DNA from: Vreelandella sp031769195
GTDB lineage: Bacteria; Pseudomonadota; Gammaproteobacteria; Pseudomonadales; Halomonadaceae
Assembly (NCBI RefSeq): GCF_031769195.1
Contig: NZ_JAVHNP010000003.1
Coordinates: forward strand, 434,001-498,000
Direction: 5' to 3'
Length of the DNA stretch: 64,000 nt
Below the pieces are notes generated by a model, which did not search any database, was not told the origin of the DNA, and saw nothing but the letters and a program-made list of their open reading frames with translations. Both the position numbers and the translations under genes were made by a program. Each line of letters opens with the position of its first letter. Position 1 is the first letter of the stretch. Shown here piece by piece: positions 8,724-17,641 of this stretch.

Positions 8724-9251
8724 ATGAAGACGTATCTTGGCAAGATGCGCGGAGAACGAACGCCGCGCCCCCGGGTAGGTTGGCAAGATGCCTGCTGGTC
8801 ATGGCTGGGCGCCTTTAGTGGCATGGCGCTGATTTGCTGGTTAAGCGCCGAGTGGCTCTCACAGCAGCTGTTGATTGTGGGCTCGTTCGGGGCAACCTCG
8901 GTGCTGATTTACGCGGCCCCGGAAAGCCCCTTTGCCCAGCCAAGCCACGTGCTGTTTGGCAGCGTGCTGTCTGCCTGCGTGGGCGTGGGATGCTATCAAC
9001 TGCTAGGCGCCACGCCGCTTTCTATGGCGTTGGCGGTGTCGCTCTCCATTTTAGTCATGCAGCTCACCCACACCGTTCACCCGCCGGGGGCCGCTGCAGC
9101 GCTGATTGCCGTGGCAGGCGGTGCCAGCGTGCATCAGTTGGGCTGGTGGTATCCGCTGATTCCCATTGGCGCAGGCTGCATCGTGATGCTGGTGGTGGCG
9201 ATACTGGTCAATAACCTCGCCCGCCACCGCCGCTATCCGCGTTATTGGTAG
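8724..9251 (+). CDS. HPP family membrane protein
   Basis: A membrane protein of about 175 residues with four or five hydrophobic segments and the family-naming motif HPPGAAAA (HPP at about residues 119-121). HPP proteins occur in bacteria and plastids; plastid members carry nitrite, but the bacterial role is not settled. The frame opens at TTG 8694; the ATG at 8724, preceded by AGGCGAG, is the better start. The 3' end overlaps the 3' end of the convergent ChaC gene by 10 bp. Confidence 0.82.
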   Translation: MKTYLGKMRGERTPRPRVGWQDACWSWLGAFSGMALICWLSAEWLSQQLLIVGSFGATSVLIYAAPESPFAQPSHVLFGSVLSACVGVGCYQLLGATPLSMALAVSLSILVMQLTHTVHPPGAAAALIAVAGGASVHQLGWWYPLIPIGAGCIVMLVVAILVNNLARHRRYPRYW

Positions 9252-9829
9252 CGCTGTAGCTGCTCTTCGAGGGCAAAGATATGCGCATCCTCGGTGCCCA
9301 GCTCGCGCAGCGCTTGGGCCAAGTTCAGCAAATAGGCGCTGTTGGGGCCGCTGGGGCCATGAGCCTGAGCAATTTGTTGGGCAATGTCGGCCAGTGGCGC
9401 ATCGCCTAAAAACGCCGGGTTGTCGTCGCTGGCCAGATAAATCAGCCCGTCGGTGGGGGCGTGGGCGGCGTCCGGGTTGCCCGCTGTATCTAGAAAGGTC
9501 AGCGCGACTTTTTCCCGCAGGTAGCCGTTTTTCTCTCGCACATCCAGCGGTGCAAGCACCTCTGGGGTAATGCGATAGGCCATGCCGTGGCATACCGCGC
9601 CTTCAGCACGAATTAAGGTAGCCACACGCCCCGGTGCTTCCGGCGTGCCGCGATGATCGTGTGAGCCCTGCCAAAAGCGCCGCGCCCAGCCGGTAATGGC
9701 TGCAGGACGGCGTTCTAAGTACTCAAAATCGGCCTTCCAAATCAGCGAACCATAGCCAAATAGCCAAATGTCCGCATGGCCGTCGAAGAAGTTTCTTTGC
9801 TGGTTTAACGCAGTGGTATCAAGCAACAT
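9242..9829 (-). CDS. ChaC-type gamma-glutamylcyclotransferase
   Basis: A 195-residue protein with the gamma-glutamylcyclotransferase fold. The substrate-binding loop LFGYGSLIW is at residues 23-31 and the likely catalytic Glu is E99 in REKNGY. ChaC enzymes release 5-oxoproline from glutathione or gamma-glutamyl peptides, so this protein probably turns over cytosolic glutathione. The frame extends to 9979, but MLLDTT at 9829 fits the family length and avoids overlap with the divergent gene at 9841. Confidence 0.87.
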   Translation of the reverse strand: MLLDTTALNQQRNFFDGHADIWLFGYGSLIWKADFEYLERRPAAITGWARRFWQGSHDHRGTPEAPGRVATLIRAEGAVCHGMAYRITPEVLAPLDVREKNGYLREKVALTFLDTAGNPDAAHAPTDGLIYLASDDNPAFLGDAPLADIAQQIAQAHGPSGPNSAYLLNLAQALRELGTEDAHIFALEEQLQRYQ

Positions 9830-9840
9830 AAGCGATCTAC

Positions 9841-10776
9841 ATGTTTGATCAAAGTGGCTGCACGCGCATGGCGTTAACGGTAGTTCATCATCCGGGTTAT
9901 ACGATTGATTTACCAGCCAATCACCCCTTCCCGATGGAAAAGTTTCGGGTGCTTCGGCAGCTATTGGGCGAGCAAACATTGGCCTGCCCCATTGAGTGGC
10001 ACACGCCTCAACCGGCCACCCTTGAAAGCCTGCAGCGCGTGCACACCCGTGACTACGTGCATGCGTTTGTGCACGGCCAGCTGGATCGTGCCGCCCAGCG
10101 ACGCAGCGGGTTTGTGTGGTCGGAAGCCCTGGTGGAGCGGGTGCGGCTAGAAACCGGCGGCACGCTGCTCACCCTTGAAGCGGCGCTGGCCACCGGGCTT
10201 GCCTGTAACTCGGCGGGTGGCACCCATCACGCCCATGCGGATGCCGCCAGCGGTTACTGTTTGATTAACGACTTAGCCGTGGCCGCCGCCCATGCGCTGG
10301 CGCTGGGCTGGGTAGAGCGGGTGCTGATTGTGGATTGCGACGTGCATCAAGGCGATGGCACCGCGCGCCTCTTTGCCAATGAGCCCGGCGTGTTTACCTT
10401 TTCCATGCACGCGGCGCGCAATTTCCCCGCCCGCAAAGCAAAAAGCGACCTGGATATCGCCCTGCCTAATGGCATGGAGGATGCTGCTTATCTAGCCGAA
10501 CTCGCTTCTTGGCTACCCGGGTTACTCGCCGCCTACCAGCCGGATGTGGTGCTCTATGATGCCGGGGTGGATGTGCATCAGGATGACCGCCTGGGCTATT
10601 TATCCCTCAGCAGTGATGGGCTGTATGCCCGGGATCACTACGTGCTGAACCTGTGCCGCGAGGCGGCCATTCCCGTGGCGGCGGTGATTGGCGGCGGCTA
10701 TGACCGCGATATCACCGCCCTCGCCACACGCCACGCCCAGCTGCACCGGGCGGCGGCGGATGTACTAATGGTGTAA
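9841..10776 (+). CDS. Histone deacetylase superfamily amidohydrolase
   Basis: A 311-residue protein of the arginase/deacetylase fold. Zinc-site residues are in place: DCDVHQGDG gives D167 and H169, and AGVD gives D244. The active-site His pair is HH (129-130), and the catalytic Tyr lies in GGGYDRD near the C-terminus. Bacterial members deacetylate small acetylated amines or acetoin-related substrates (AcuC, AphA types). Two starts are possible, ATG 9841 and ATG 9868 (MALTVVHHP); neither has a clear ribosome site, and homologues usually begin near the latter. Only 11 bp separate it from the divergent ChaC start, so the two share a compact promoter region. Confidence 0.86.
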   Translation: MFDQSGCTRMALTVVHHPGYTIDLPANHPFPMEKFRVLRQLLGEQTLACPIEWHTPQPATLESLQRVHTRDYVHAFVHGQLDRAAQRRSGFVWSEALVERVRLETGGTLLTLEAALATGLACNSAGGTHHAHADAASGYCLINDLAVAAAHALALGWVERVLIVDCDVHQGDGTARLFANEPGVFTFSMHAARNFPARKAKSDLDIALPNGMEDAAYLAELASWLPGLLAAYQPDVVLYDAGVDVHQDDRLGYLSLSSDGLYARDHYVLNLCREAAIPVAAVIGGGYDRDITALATRHAQLHRAAADVLMV

Positions 10777-10806
10777 CGCCCTCTTTCAGAAAAAGGATAG
10801 GAAACG

Positions 10807-11673
10807 ATGCGCGCCATATTTTTGGTAGATAACGGCTCCAAACGCCCACAGGCCACTCATAACCTGCGTCGGGTGGCGGCGGCGCTGAGTGAGCAGCTTG
10901 GGGAAACCGTTCACGCGGCCTCGCTACTGCACTCCAATAAGATTCCAGCCGAAGAAGTGGGGGGCATTCCTGCCATCACCCTAGGCCCCGCTGCCGAGCG
11001 CAGCGCCGAGGCGGGGGCCACCGAGATTATCGTGCTGCCGTTTTTCTTCGGGCCTAGCCTGGCGCTCACCGGCTACCTGCCCGAGCGAATGGCAGCGCTA
11101 CAGGCGCGTTTTCCCCATGTATCAGTGCGGATTGCTCAGCCGCTGGTGGATGAGCTGGGGAATAACGACCTGCGCTTGGCGCAGCTGTTGGCTGATAACG
11201 TCCGTGCGCAGCTGCCTGAAAAGGGCGCGGCGAAGGTCGCGCTGGTGGATCACGGCAGCCCGATTCCCGATGTTACCGCCGTGCGCAACCGCCTAGCGGG
11301 GCAGTTGAGCGTACTGCTGGGCGATGAGGTGCGCTGCGTAGCTGCGGCCTCCATGGAGCGCCGGGAAGGCGACGAGTACCGCTTTAACGAGCCGCTGTTG
11401 GAGCACTTGCTAGATACGCCTGAATTCAGCGCCAGCAACGTAGTGCTGGCGATGCTGTTTCTCTCCCCCGGGCGGCATGCCGGTGAGGGTGGTGATATTG
11501 CCGAGATTTGCGCCGCCGCCGAGCAGCGCCACGGCGGGTTGAAGGTGACGACTACCGCGCTGGTAGGCGAGCACCCGGGGATTGTGGAAATTCTGCACGC
11601 GCGGCTGCGCCAAGCGCTTGACGGAGAACGCTTTCTGCTGGAAATGCCGGCACACGCTTCAGAGGCTCGGTAA
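10807..11673 (+). CDS. CbiX/SirB-like sirohydrochlorin chelatase family protein
   Basis: A 288-residue protein made of two CbiX-like halves. The first begins FLVDNGSKRPQATHNLRRVA and the second VALVDHGSPIPDVTAVRN, the repeated D-N/H-GS pattern of the family. FFFGPSLAL and FLSPGRHAGEGGD lie where the metal-binding His region is expected; the second half keeps the His. Family members insert cobalt, nickel or iron into sirohydrochlorin. No cobalamin or siroheme genes are nearby, so the role is open. A good ribosome site (AGGATAGGAA) precedes ATG 10807; it lies 30 bp behind the deacetylase gene and may share its transcript. Confidence 0.8.
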   Translation: MRAIFLVDNGSKRPQATHNLRRVAAALSEQLGETVHAASLLHSNKIPAEEVGGIPAITLGPAAERSAEAGATEIIVLPFFFGPSLALTGYLPERMAALQARFPHVSVRIAQPLVDELGNNDLRLAQLLADNVRAQLPEKGAAKVALVDHGSPIPDVTAVRNRLAGQLSVLLGDEVRCVAAASMERREGDEYRFNEPLLEHLLDTPEFSASNVVLAMLFLSPGRHAGEGGDIAEICAAAEQRHGGLKVTTTALVGEHPGIVEILHARLRQALDGERFLLEMPAHASEAR

Positions 11674-11784
11674 AGGAAGGCAAAGAGGGGAGATGTAACG
11701 TTGCGCAAAGGCGCGTAGAATCGCGGGCTTTTGCAAGCGTGCTCGTTGATCGACAGCGCTTCTTCGTTAACCAGGGCCTCTATC

Positions 11785-13371
11785 TTGATCGCAACCGCCA
11801 ATATCACCATGCAGTTTGGGGCCAAGCCCCTGTTTGAAAATGTTTCCGTCAAATTTAATAACGGCAATCGCTACGGTTTGATTGGCGCGAATGGTTGCGG
11901 TAAGTCCACCTTTATGAAAATTCTGGGTGGCGAGCTTGAGCCCTCTTCCGGCCAGGTGATGCTGGATAGCAGCACCCGACTGGGTAAGCTGCGCCAGGAC
12001 CAGTTTGCCTATGAGAATGAGCGGGTTATCGACACCGTCATTATGGGCAACGCCGAACTGTGGAAAGTCGCCGCCGAGCGCGAGCGCATCTACTCGCTGC
12101 CCGAAATGAGCGAAGAAGACGGCATGGCCGTGGCGGATCTAGAAGTGCGCTACGCCGAGCTTGACGGCTACACCGCGGAGTCCCGCGCGGGCGAGCTGCT
12201 GCTGGGCTTGGGTATTCCCATCGAACAGCACACCGGTCCCATGAGCGAAGTCGCGCCCGGCTGGAAGCTGCGCGTGCTGCTGGCCCAGGCGCTGTTCTCC
12301 GACCCGGATGTGCTGCTGCTGGACGAACCTACCAACCACCTTGATATCAACACCATCCGCTGGCTGGAAGAGATTCTGAAAGCGCGTAGCAGTACCATGG
12401 TGATTATTTCCCACGACCGCCACTTCCTGAATAGTGTGTGTACCCACATGGCGGATCTGGATTACGGCGAAATCACCCTGTTCCCCGGCAACTACGACGA
12501 CTACATGACGGCCGCTACCGCTGCCCGCGAGCGCCAGCACTCCGATAACGCCAAGAAGAAAGCGCAAATTGCCGAGCTGCAGCAGTTCGTCAGCCGCTTC
12601 TCGGCCAACGCCTCTAAAGCGAAGCAGGCCACCTCGCGGGCGCGCCAGATCGACAAGATCAAGCTGGAAGATATCAAGCCCTCCAGCCGGATTAGCCCGT
12701 TTATCCGCTTTGATCAAAACAAAAAGATCCACCGTAACGCAGTGAACGTGGATGCGATTACTAAAGGCTACGACGGCGAGCCGCTGTTCAAGCGCTTCTC
12801 TATGACCGTGGAAGCGGGCGAGCGCATTGCCATTATCGGCCCCAACGGCATTGGTAAAACCACGCTGCTGAAGACCCTGGGCGGGGATCTACGCCCAGAC
12901 GCCGGTGAAGTGAAGTGGACCGACGCCGCTGAGCTTGGCATCTTTGCCCAAGACCACGCCGATGACTTCGCTAATGACGCGACGCTGTTTGAATGGATGG
13001 GGCAGTGGACTAAAGGCGGTGAGCAGGTGGTACGCGGCGCGCTGGGTCGCATGCTGTTCTCAAGCGACGACATTAATAAGTCGGTGAAGGTGATCTCTGG
13101 TGGCGAGCAGGGCCGCATGCTGTTTGGCAAACTGACGCTCACCAACCCCAACGTGCTGCTGATGGACGAGCCCACCAACCACCTGGATATGGAATCCATC
13201 GAAGCGCTGAACTTGGCGCTGGAAAACTACCCCGGCACGCTGCTGTTTGTCAGCCACGACCGGGAGTTTGTTTCCAGCCTCGCCACCCGCATCATTGATA
13301 TGCAGCCAGATGGCATTGTCGATTTTAGCGGCAGCTACGACGACTACCTGCGCAGCCAAGGCGTGGTGTGA
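11785..13371 (+). CDS. ybiT: ABC-F family ATPase, YbiT type
   Basis: A 528-residue soluble protein with two ABC ATPase domains and no membrane segments. Domain 1 has GANGCGKST and LLLDEPTNHLD; domain 2 has GPNGIGKTT, ISGGEQGRMLFGKL and LLMDEPTNHLD. The linker (NAKKKAQIAELQQFVSRFSA) is the charged P-site tRNA interaction motif of ABC-F proteins. Sequence resemblance to Escherichia coli YbiT runs over the full length. ABC-F proteins act on the ribosome, where they relieve stalled states. The frame can be opened at 11731, but TTG 11785 with AGGG eight bases upstream gives an N-terminus aligned with YbiT (MIATANITMQFG); a non-ATG start is therefore likely. Confidence 0.93.
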   Translation: MIATANITMQFGAKPLFENVSVKFNNGNRYGLIGANGCGKSTFMKILGGELEPSSGQVMLDSSTRLGKLRQDQFAYENERVIDTVIMGNAELWKVAAERERIYSLPEMSEEDGMAVADLEVRYAELDGYTAESRAGELLLGLGIPIEQHTGPMSEVAPGWKLRVLLAQALFSDPDVLLLDEPTNHLDINTIRWLEEILKARSSTMVIISHDRHFLNSVCTHMADLDYGEITLFPGNYDDYMTAATAARERQHSDNAKKKAQIAELQQFVSRFSANASKAKQATSRARQIDKIKLEDIKPSSRISPFIRFDQNKKIHRNAVNVDAITKGYDGEPLFKRFSMTVEAGERIAIIGPNGIGKTTLLKTLGGDLRPDAGEVKWTDAAELGIFAQDHADDFANDATLFEWMGQWTKGGEQVVRGALGRMLFSSDDINKSVKVISGGEQGRMLFGKLTLTNPNVLLMDEPTNHLDMESIEALNLALENYPGTLLFVSHDREFVSSLATRIIDMQPDGIVDFSGSYDDYLRSQGVV

Positions 13372-13372
13372 G

Positions 13373-13969
13373 TTAGCCGATAATCTGAGCGTACGTGGAT
13401 TCGCTGGCAGGTTCCCTGTCAGCATCCAGCATTTTACCGCTGAAGGTCTCGTTCATCTCTTTGGCGAGCTCCACATACACGTGCATCTGCTGATTGCGGC
13501 GTTTGTGCAGCGGTGGCTTCACCAGCAGGCTAACGCCACGAATCGGCTCGTGGGTTTCGCCCTGGAGCAGGTCGGGCATCTCCCCCGGTGGGAAGGCGTT
13601 CGCCACGGTGATGGGGTTAGACGCCTGCTGACCATCGATTAAAAACACCTTCTTGAGCGCGTCGTAATGGGCGCCTTTGCCACGCAGCCACTCGGTTAAC
13701 CGCTCATCGGTGGTGACATCCGGCTGGTTGAAAATAACGAATAGCGAGTGCTGCTTTATCTTCCCCGAGCGTTTTGTGGGAGCGGGTGGCGGTGGCTCTT
13801 CGGCGGGTGGCGGTGTTGGCTCAGCGACCGGTGCCGGGGGCTCAGCGGCAGCGGCGTTAGCACGGCGGCGGCGCTTAGGCACCACGACGTAAGCAAAGAT
13901 CACCACGGCGACTATGCCTAACAGCAAAGAGGCAAAGGCCAGCAGCACGGGAAGAGACGTCATATCCAT
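13373..13969 (-). CDS. ZipA-like membrane protein with C-terminal FtsZ-binding-type domain
   Basis: A 198-residue protein with the layout of ZipA: a short periplasmic N-terminus, one membrane helix (about residues 8-30), a basic stretch KRRRR, a Pro/Ala/Glu-rich linker (about 38-68), and a C-terminal alpha/beta domain (about 75-195). The last resembles the ZipA FtsZ-binding domain, including a conserved RGVSLLVK strand and a final helical segment. ZipA anchors the division ring to the inner membrane. The linker is much shorter than in E. coli ZipA, and the usual ligA neighbour is absent, so this is probably a paralogue rather than the main ZipA. It converges on ybiT with 1 bp between stop codons. 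Confidence 0.65.
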   Translation of the reverse strand: MDMTSLPVLLAFASLLLGIVAVVIFAYVVVPKRRRRANAAAAEPPAPVAEPTPPPAEEPPPPAPTKRSGKIKQHSLFVIFNQPDVTTDERLTEWLRGKGAHYDALKKVFLIDGQQASNPITVANAFPPGEMPDLLQGETHEPIRGVSLLVKPPLHKRRNQQMHVYVELAKEMNETFSGKMLDADREPASESTYAQIIG

Positions 13970-14004
13970 GGGGTGAAACCCTTTTGTTAGTTAACACCTA
14001 GGCG

Positions 14005-14478
14005 CTATTTATAGGATCTATTTAATCGCAAAATGGTGGCATTGAGTGCCAGCGCCAGAGCAACCCACAGCCAGTAAGGCACCATCAGCCAAGCGGCCAG
14101 CGTACTGACTTGCGCAAACAGGCCAATGGCCAGCGTAATCAGTCCTAACAGCACCACGATATCCACCAGCGCCGCGCCGATCTGCTTGCGCCCAAAGAAC
14201 AGCCAAGACCACGCCGCATTAGCCAGCAGCTGCACGCCATACACGGCCAAGCTGGCGCTACGCAGCGGCGAGTCGTCCGCCATATAAATCCGCCAAGCCG
14301 CGATCGCCATCAATAAGTAGAGAATACCCCAGGCAATGGGAAAGGCCAGATCAGGTGGAGTCCAGTGGGGCTTGCGTAGCGCCCGATACCAGCCGTCGGG
14401 GCGAAAACGTGCGCCTGTTGCCGCAGCGGCGCCTACCAGCAGTAAGGATACCAGCAGCGCTAAGAGCGAACCGAGCAT
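14005..14478 (-). CDS. tspO: TspO/MBR family tryptophan-rich sensory protein
   Basis: A 157-residue membrane protein with five predicted helices and the family's aromatic motifs WYRALRKPHWTPPDLAF, WGILYLLMAIAAW and NAAWSWLFFG. TspO binds porphyrins and is linked to stress and photosynthesis-gene control in proteobacteria. It is followed directly on the same strand by the ZipA-like gene (35 bp gap). Nothing nearby defines its ligand. Confidence 0.92.
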   Translation of the reverse strand: MLGSLLALLVSLLLVGAAAATGARFRPDGWYRALRKPHWTPPDLAFPIAWGILYLLMAIAAWRIYMADDSPLRSASLAVYGVQLLANAAWSWLFFGRKQIGAALVDIVVLLGLITLAIGLFAQVSTLAAWLMVPYWLWVALALALNATILRLNRSYK

Positions 14479-14560
14479 GAGCCACCTATTCCGTTAAGAC
14501 GATTGTCGCGTTAAAACGAGAGAATCAATAGCCTAGCAGCGTTTTAAAACCATTAGGCAT

Positions 14561-14586
14561 AAAAAAAGCACCACCTAAGTGATGCT
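14561..14586 (-). terminator. Terminator downstream of the old yellow enzyme gene
   Basis: Minus-strand stem AGCATCAC / GTGGTGCT followed by seven T residues. It lies 60 bp after the alkene reductase stop. A second, T-less hairpin (14598-14622, AGGGTTCCC / GGGAAACCCT) sits between the stop codon and this terminator. Confidence 0.85.
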
Positions 14587-14644
14587 TTTCAGGGATAAGG
14601 GTTCCCCGCATAGGGAAACCCTGACCACGACATAGCGAAGGCGC

Positions 14645-15763
14645 TTAGCCCATGCGGTCGTAACCGTTATCCATAAACGGATAGTCGGTATAGCCCTTCT
14701 CATCGCCGCCATAGAACGTTTCATGGTTCGGCTCGGTCAGCGGGGCGTTCACACGGAAGCGCTCAGCCAAGTCTGGGTTGGCGATATAGGGGCGGCCAAA
14801 GGCCACGGCATCGGTGGTATTTTCACTAATGCGTGCTTCAGCGTGCTCGGCGTCGTAATTGCCGCAGTAAATCAGGCTGCCGCTAAAGCGCTCGCGCATC
14901 TGCTCACGGAAACCCGCCGGGAAGGTGATATCGCCACCCGCCCAGTTAGGCTCGTTCAGGTGCAGGTAAGCCAGGCCGCGCTTGGAAAGCTGCTCCGCCA
15001 TGTAGAAGGCCATCGCTTCCGGTTCATCGTCGGTCAAACCGAACAGCTCGATAAACGGCGTCATACGAATGCCGACACGCTCAGCGCCATATACTTCAAT
15101 GACCGCGTCAACCACTTCCAGCGGGAAGCGGGCACGGTTTTCCAACGAGCCGCCGTACTGGTCGGTACGCTGGTTGGTGCCCGTGGCCAGGAACTGGTTC
15201 AGCAGGTAAGCGTTGGCAGCGTGGACTTCGACCATATCGAAACCCGCACGCTTAGCGCGGATAGCCGCTTGGCGGTAGTCATCCACAATGCCGGGGATTT
15301 CGTCGGTTTCCAGCGCGCGGGGCGTGCTGGTGGGGTGCTGGCCAGCGGTACCGTCTTCAAATTCAACAAAGCACTGAGCGCCTTCGCCTTTTAGCGCGCT
15401 GGGAGCAACCGGCTGCTGGCCGTTGGGCTGCACCATTTCATGGGATACGCGGCCCACGTGCCACAGCTGCAGAGCAATACGGCCACCCTTGGCGTGAACG
15501 GCATTTACCACGCCTTTCCAGCCCGCTTCCTGCTCATCAGTCCAGATGCCCGGCGTGTACACGTAGCCACGGGCAGTGGGGGAGATGTTGGTGGCTTCGC
15601 TGATGATCAAGCCCGCACCGGCGCGCTGGCCGTAATAGGCTTCCTGCATCTTGCCCGGCACGCTATCCGGCGTGCGCGAACGGGTCAGCGGCGCCATGAT
15701 GACGCGGTTAGGAATGTTCAAGCTACCTAGCGTGGTGGGGGTAAACAGCGTTTCATACGCCAT
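14645..15763 (-). CDS. nemA: Old yellow enzyme family alkene reductase (NemA-like)
   Basis: A 372-residue FMN-dependent oxidoreductase of the old yellow enzyme family. It has the N-terminal strand MAPLTRSR, the HVGRVSH loop, the substrate-binding HAAN motif (VEVHAANAYLLNQF), DQYGGSLENR and the C-terminal FMN phosphate loop FGRPYIANPDL. Such enzymes reduce activated C=C bonds, nitro compounds or N-ethylmaleimide using NAD(P)H. The start at MAYETLF (ATG 15763) has AGGAG upstream and is preferred over the longer frame. It is a single-gene unit. Confidence 0.9.
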   Translation of the reverse strand: MAYETLFTPTTLGSLNIPNRVIMAPLTRSRTPDSVPGKMQEAYYGQRAGAGLIISEATNISPTARGYVYTPGIWTDEQEAGWKGVVNAVHAKGGRIALQLWHVGRVSHEMVQPNGQQPVAPSALKGEGAQCFVEFEDGTAGQHPTSTPRALETDEIPGIVDDYRQAAIRAKRAGFDMVEVHAANAYLLNQFLATGTNQRTDQYGGSLENRARFPLEVVDAVIEVYGAERVGIRMTPFIELFGLTDDEPEAMAFYMAEQLSKRGLAYLHLNEPNWAGGDITFPAGFREQMRERFSGSLIYCGNYDAEHAEARISENTTDAVAFGRPYIANPDLAERFRVNAPLTEPNHETFYGGDEKGYTDYPFMDNGYDRMG

Positions 15764-15881
15764 AGAGCAAAACTCCTTTGAAGCAGTGGTTATCATCGTG
15801 GCGAATAGAATAGACCAGTTTACTAGTAAGCGCCAACGACGATGCTATGGCCTAGTTAATGGGGACAGACGCGCAAAACAA

Positions 15882-15909
15882 AACCCCGCCGAGAAAATGA
15901 GGCGGGGTT
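15882..15909 (-). terminator. Terminator-like hairpin with no obvious gene to terminate
   Basis: Stem AACCCCGCC / GGCGGGGTT with a 10-nt loop. The T-rich side (TTTTGTTTT) follows on the minus strand, so it would stop minus-strand transcription arriving from the right. The right-hand neighbour is a plus-strand gene. The hairpin may be a leftover from before that gene settled here, or it may block antisense transcription into nemA. Confidence 0.6.
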
Positions 15910-16061
15910 AGGTAGGCATCAAGGCGGTAGTGGGTGCCTCTGGTGCGGTCTTTCATCGCAGAATTGCATTTGCCAGCACCGTTCTACATCATGAGGTTAA
16001 CTTAAACATGATAGGGGCTAACGCGTGCTTAATACCTCAATCCAGTGCCCGAGCAAGCGGC

Positions 16062-17624
16062 ATGACACCTAAGCTCCCTATCAATATTCATGACCTGCTC
16101 CATCACCGCACCGTAGAAAGCGAGAGGATCGAGTACAAGGAAGGCTGGAACCCTGAATCTATCCTGCACACCTTGTGTGCTTTCGCTAATGACTTCCACA
16201 ACTTGGGTGGCGGTTATGTATTGGTGGGGGTTGCTGAAGAAAATGGCCAGCCGCAGTTGCCACCTACTGGTCTGTTACCTGAGCAAATCGATGCCATTCA
16301 AAAAGAGCTGTTAAATCTTGGGCACTCAGCCATTGCGCCGCACTATCATCCGCTCACCGCTACCTACGAGATTCAGGGGGCCACAATTCTGGTGTTGTGG
16401 GCGCCTGGCGGAGAAACGCGCCCTTATAAAGCCAAAACTAGCCTGAGCAAGAAGAGTGATTGGGCCTATTACCTACGTAAACATACCAGTACGGTGAAGG
16501 CCGCTGGGCAGGATGAGCGTGAGCTGCTGAGCTTAGCAGCCACCGTACCCTTTGATGATCGCTATCGCCAAACAGCAAATTTAAGCGATCTTTCCCCTTA
16601 TCTAATGCGTGATTTTCTGCACGATATCGGCAGTGAGTTATTGGCTGAAGCCCGCGAGCTAGATATTGAAACCTTAGGCCGTCGCATGAACGTGGTGGGT
16701 GGCCCAAGCGAAATGGCCTTTCCTAAGAATGTCGGCCTATTGTTTTTTAATGAGCAACCCGAGCATTTTTTCCCCGCCACCCAGATAGATGTGGTGTACT
16801 TTCCCGACGGTGCCGGTGGTGACCATTTTGAAGAAAAAGTGTTTAAAGGGCCGCTTGGCCGCATCACCCGCGATGCCTTGGACTATATCAATCGCAACTA
16901 TCTGAAAGAGGGCGTAACCAAACACGCTGATCGTCCTCAGGCTGAGCGTTTCTGGAATTTTCCGCTGGCTGCCATTGAAGAGGCGGTGGTAAATGCGGTG
17001 TATCACCGCTCCTATGAAATTCGTGAGCCCATTGAAATACGTATTGATGGCCAAGAGCTGATGGTACTGAGTTTCCCAGGGCCAGACCGCTCTATCCGCT
17101 TGCAAGACCTGCAGACAGGTAAAGCCGTCAGCCGCCGTTACCGCAATCGGCGCATTGGCGAGTTTTTAAAAGAGCTGGATTTAACCGAAGGCCGTTCCAC
17201 GGGTGTGCCAAAGATTCTTCGCGTGATGAAGACGAACAATTCTCCAGAGCCGATATTCGAAACCGACGATGAGCGCAGCTACTTCTTAATTCGTTTACCC
17301 ATTCATACAGGGTTTTTAATCGATGAGGTTGCTGCGGTTAAGGGCATCCCTGATGTCGCTGACCAAGTAGGGACTAAGCAGGGACTAAGTAAGGAGCAAG
17401 TAGATCTGCTTCAGTCTTGTGTTGAAGAAGCCCCTATCACGCGTTTGATGAACGTGGCGGGGCGCTCCAACAGAACCAAGTTCCGTGCGGCGGTGCTGAA
17501 TCCACTGCTTGATTCAGGGTTGATTGAAATGACTCAGCCCGATTCGCCACGCAGCCCAACTCAGAAATATCGATTAACCGCGTTGGGTAAGCAAATGCTT
17601 GCCGAATACAGCTTAAATACTTGA
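16062..17624 (+). CDS. AlbA-type DNA-binding / HATPase regulator (Schlafen-like AlbA_2 family)
   Basis: A protein of about 520 residues. The N-terminal AlbA_2 domain (about 1-150) shows the family pattern ESERIEYKEGWNPESIL and GGGYVLVGV. The central part holds a putative HATPase_c_4 fold with an N-box-like AAIEEAVVNAVYHRSYE and a G-box-like GRSTGVPKIL. The C-terminus looks like a winged helix (about 440-515). Proteins of this type are usually called transcriptional regulators and are common in genomic islands and defence neighbourhoods, but targets are mostly unknown. The frame is open from 15930; ATG 16062 places the domain at the very N-terminus, while ATG 16008 has a distant GAGG. It stands alone. 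Confidence 0.8.
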   Translation: MTPKLPINIHDLLHHRTVESERIEYKEGWNPESILHTLCAFANDFHNLGGGYVLVGVAEENGQPQLPPTGLLPEQIDAIQKELLNLGHSAIAPHYHPLTATYEIQGATILVLWAPGGETRPYKAKTSLSKKSDWAYYLRKHTSTVKAAGQDERELLSLAATVPFDDRYRQTANLSDLSPYLMRDFLHDIGSELLAEARELDIETLGRRMNVVGGPSEMAFPKNVGLLFFNEQPEHFFPATQIDVVYFPDGAGGDHFEEKVFKGPLGRITRDALDYINRNYLKEGVTKHADRPQAERFWNFPLAAIEEAVVNAVYHRSYEIREPIEIRIDGQELMVLSFPGPDRSIRLQDLQTGKAVSRRYRNRRIGEFLKELDLTEGRSTGVPKILRVMKTNNSPEPIFETDDERSYFLIRLPIHTGFLIDEVAAVKGIPDVADQVGTKQGLSKEQVDLLQSCVEEAPITRLMNVAGRSNRTKFRAAVLNPLLDSGLIEMTQPDSPRSPTQKYRLTALGKQMLAEYSLNT

Positions 17625-17641
17625 ACGCGGCTTGCTCGCGA

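Noticed and set aside
12139..12732. A 197-codon open frame antisense to ybiT
   Set aside because: It lies wholly inside a well-conserved ABC-F gene, has low-complexity Val/Gly/Gln-rich composition, and is explained by codon bias on the other strand.
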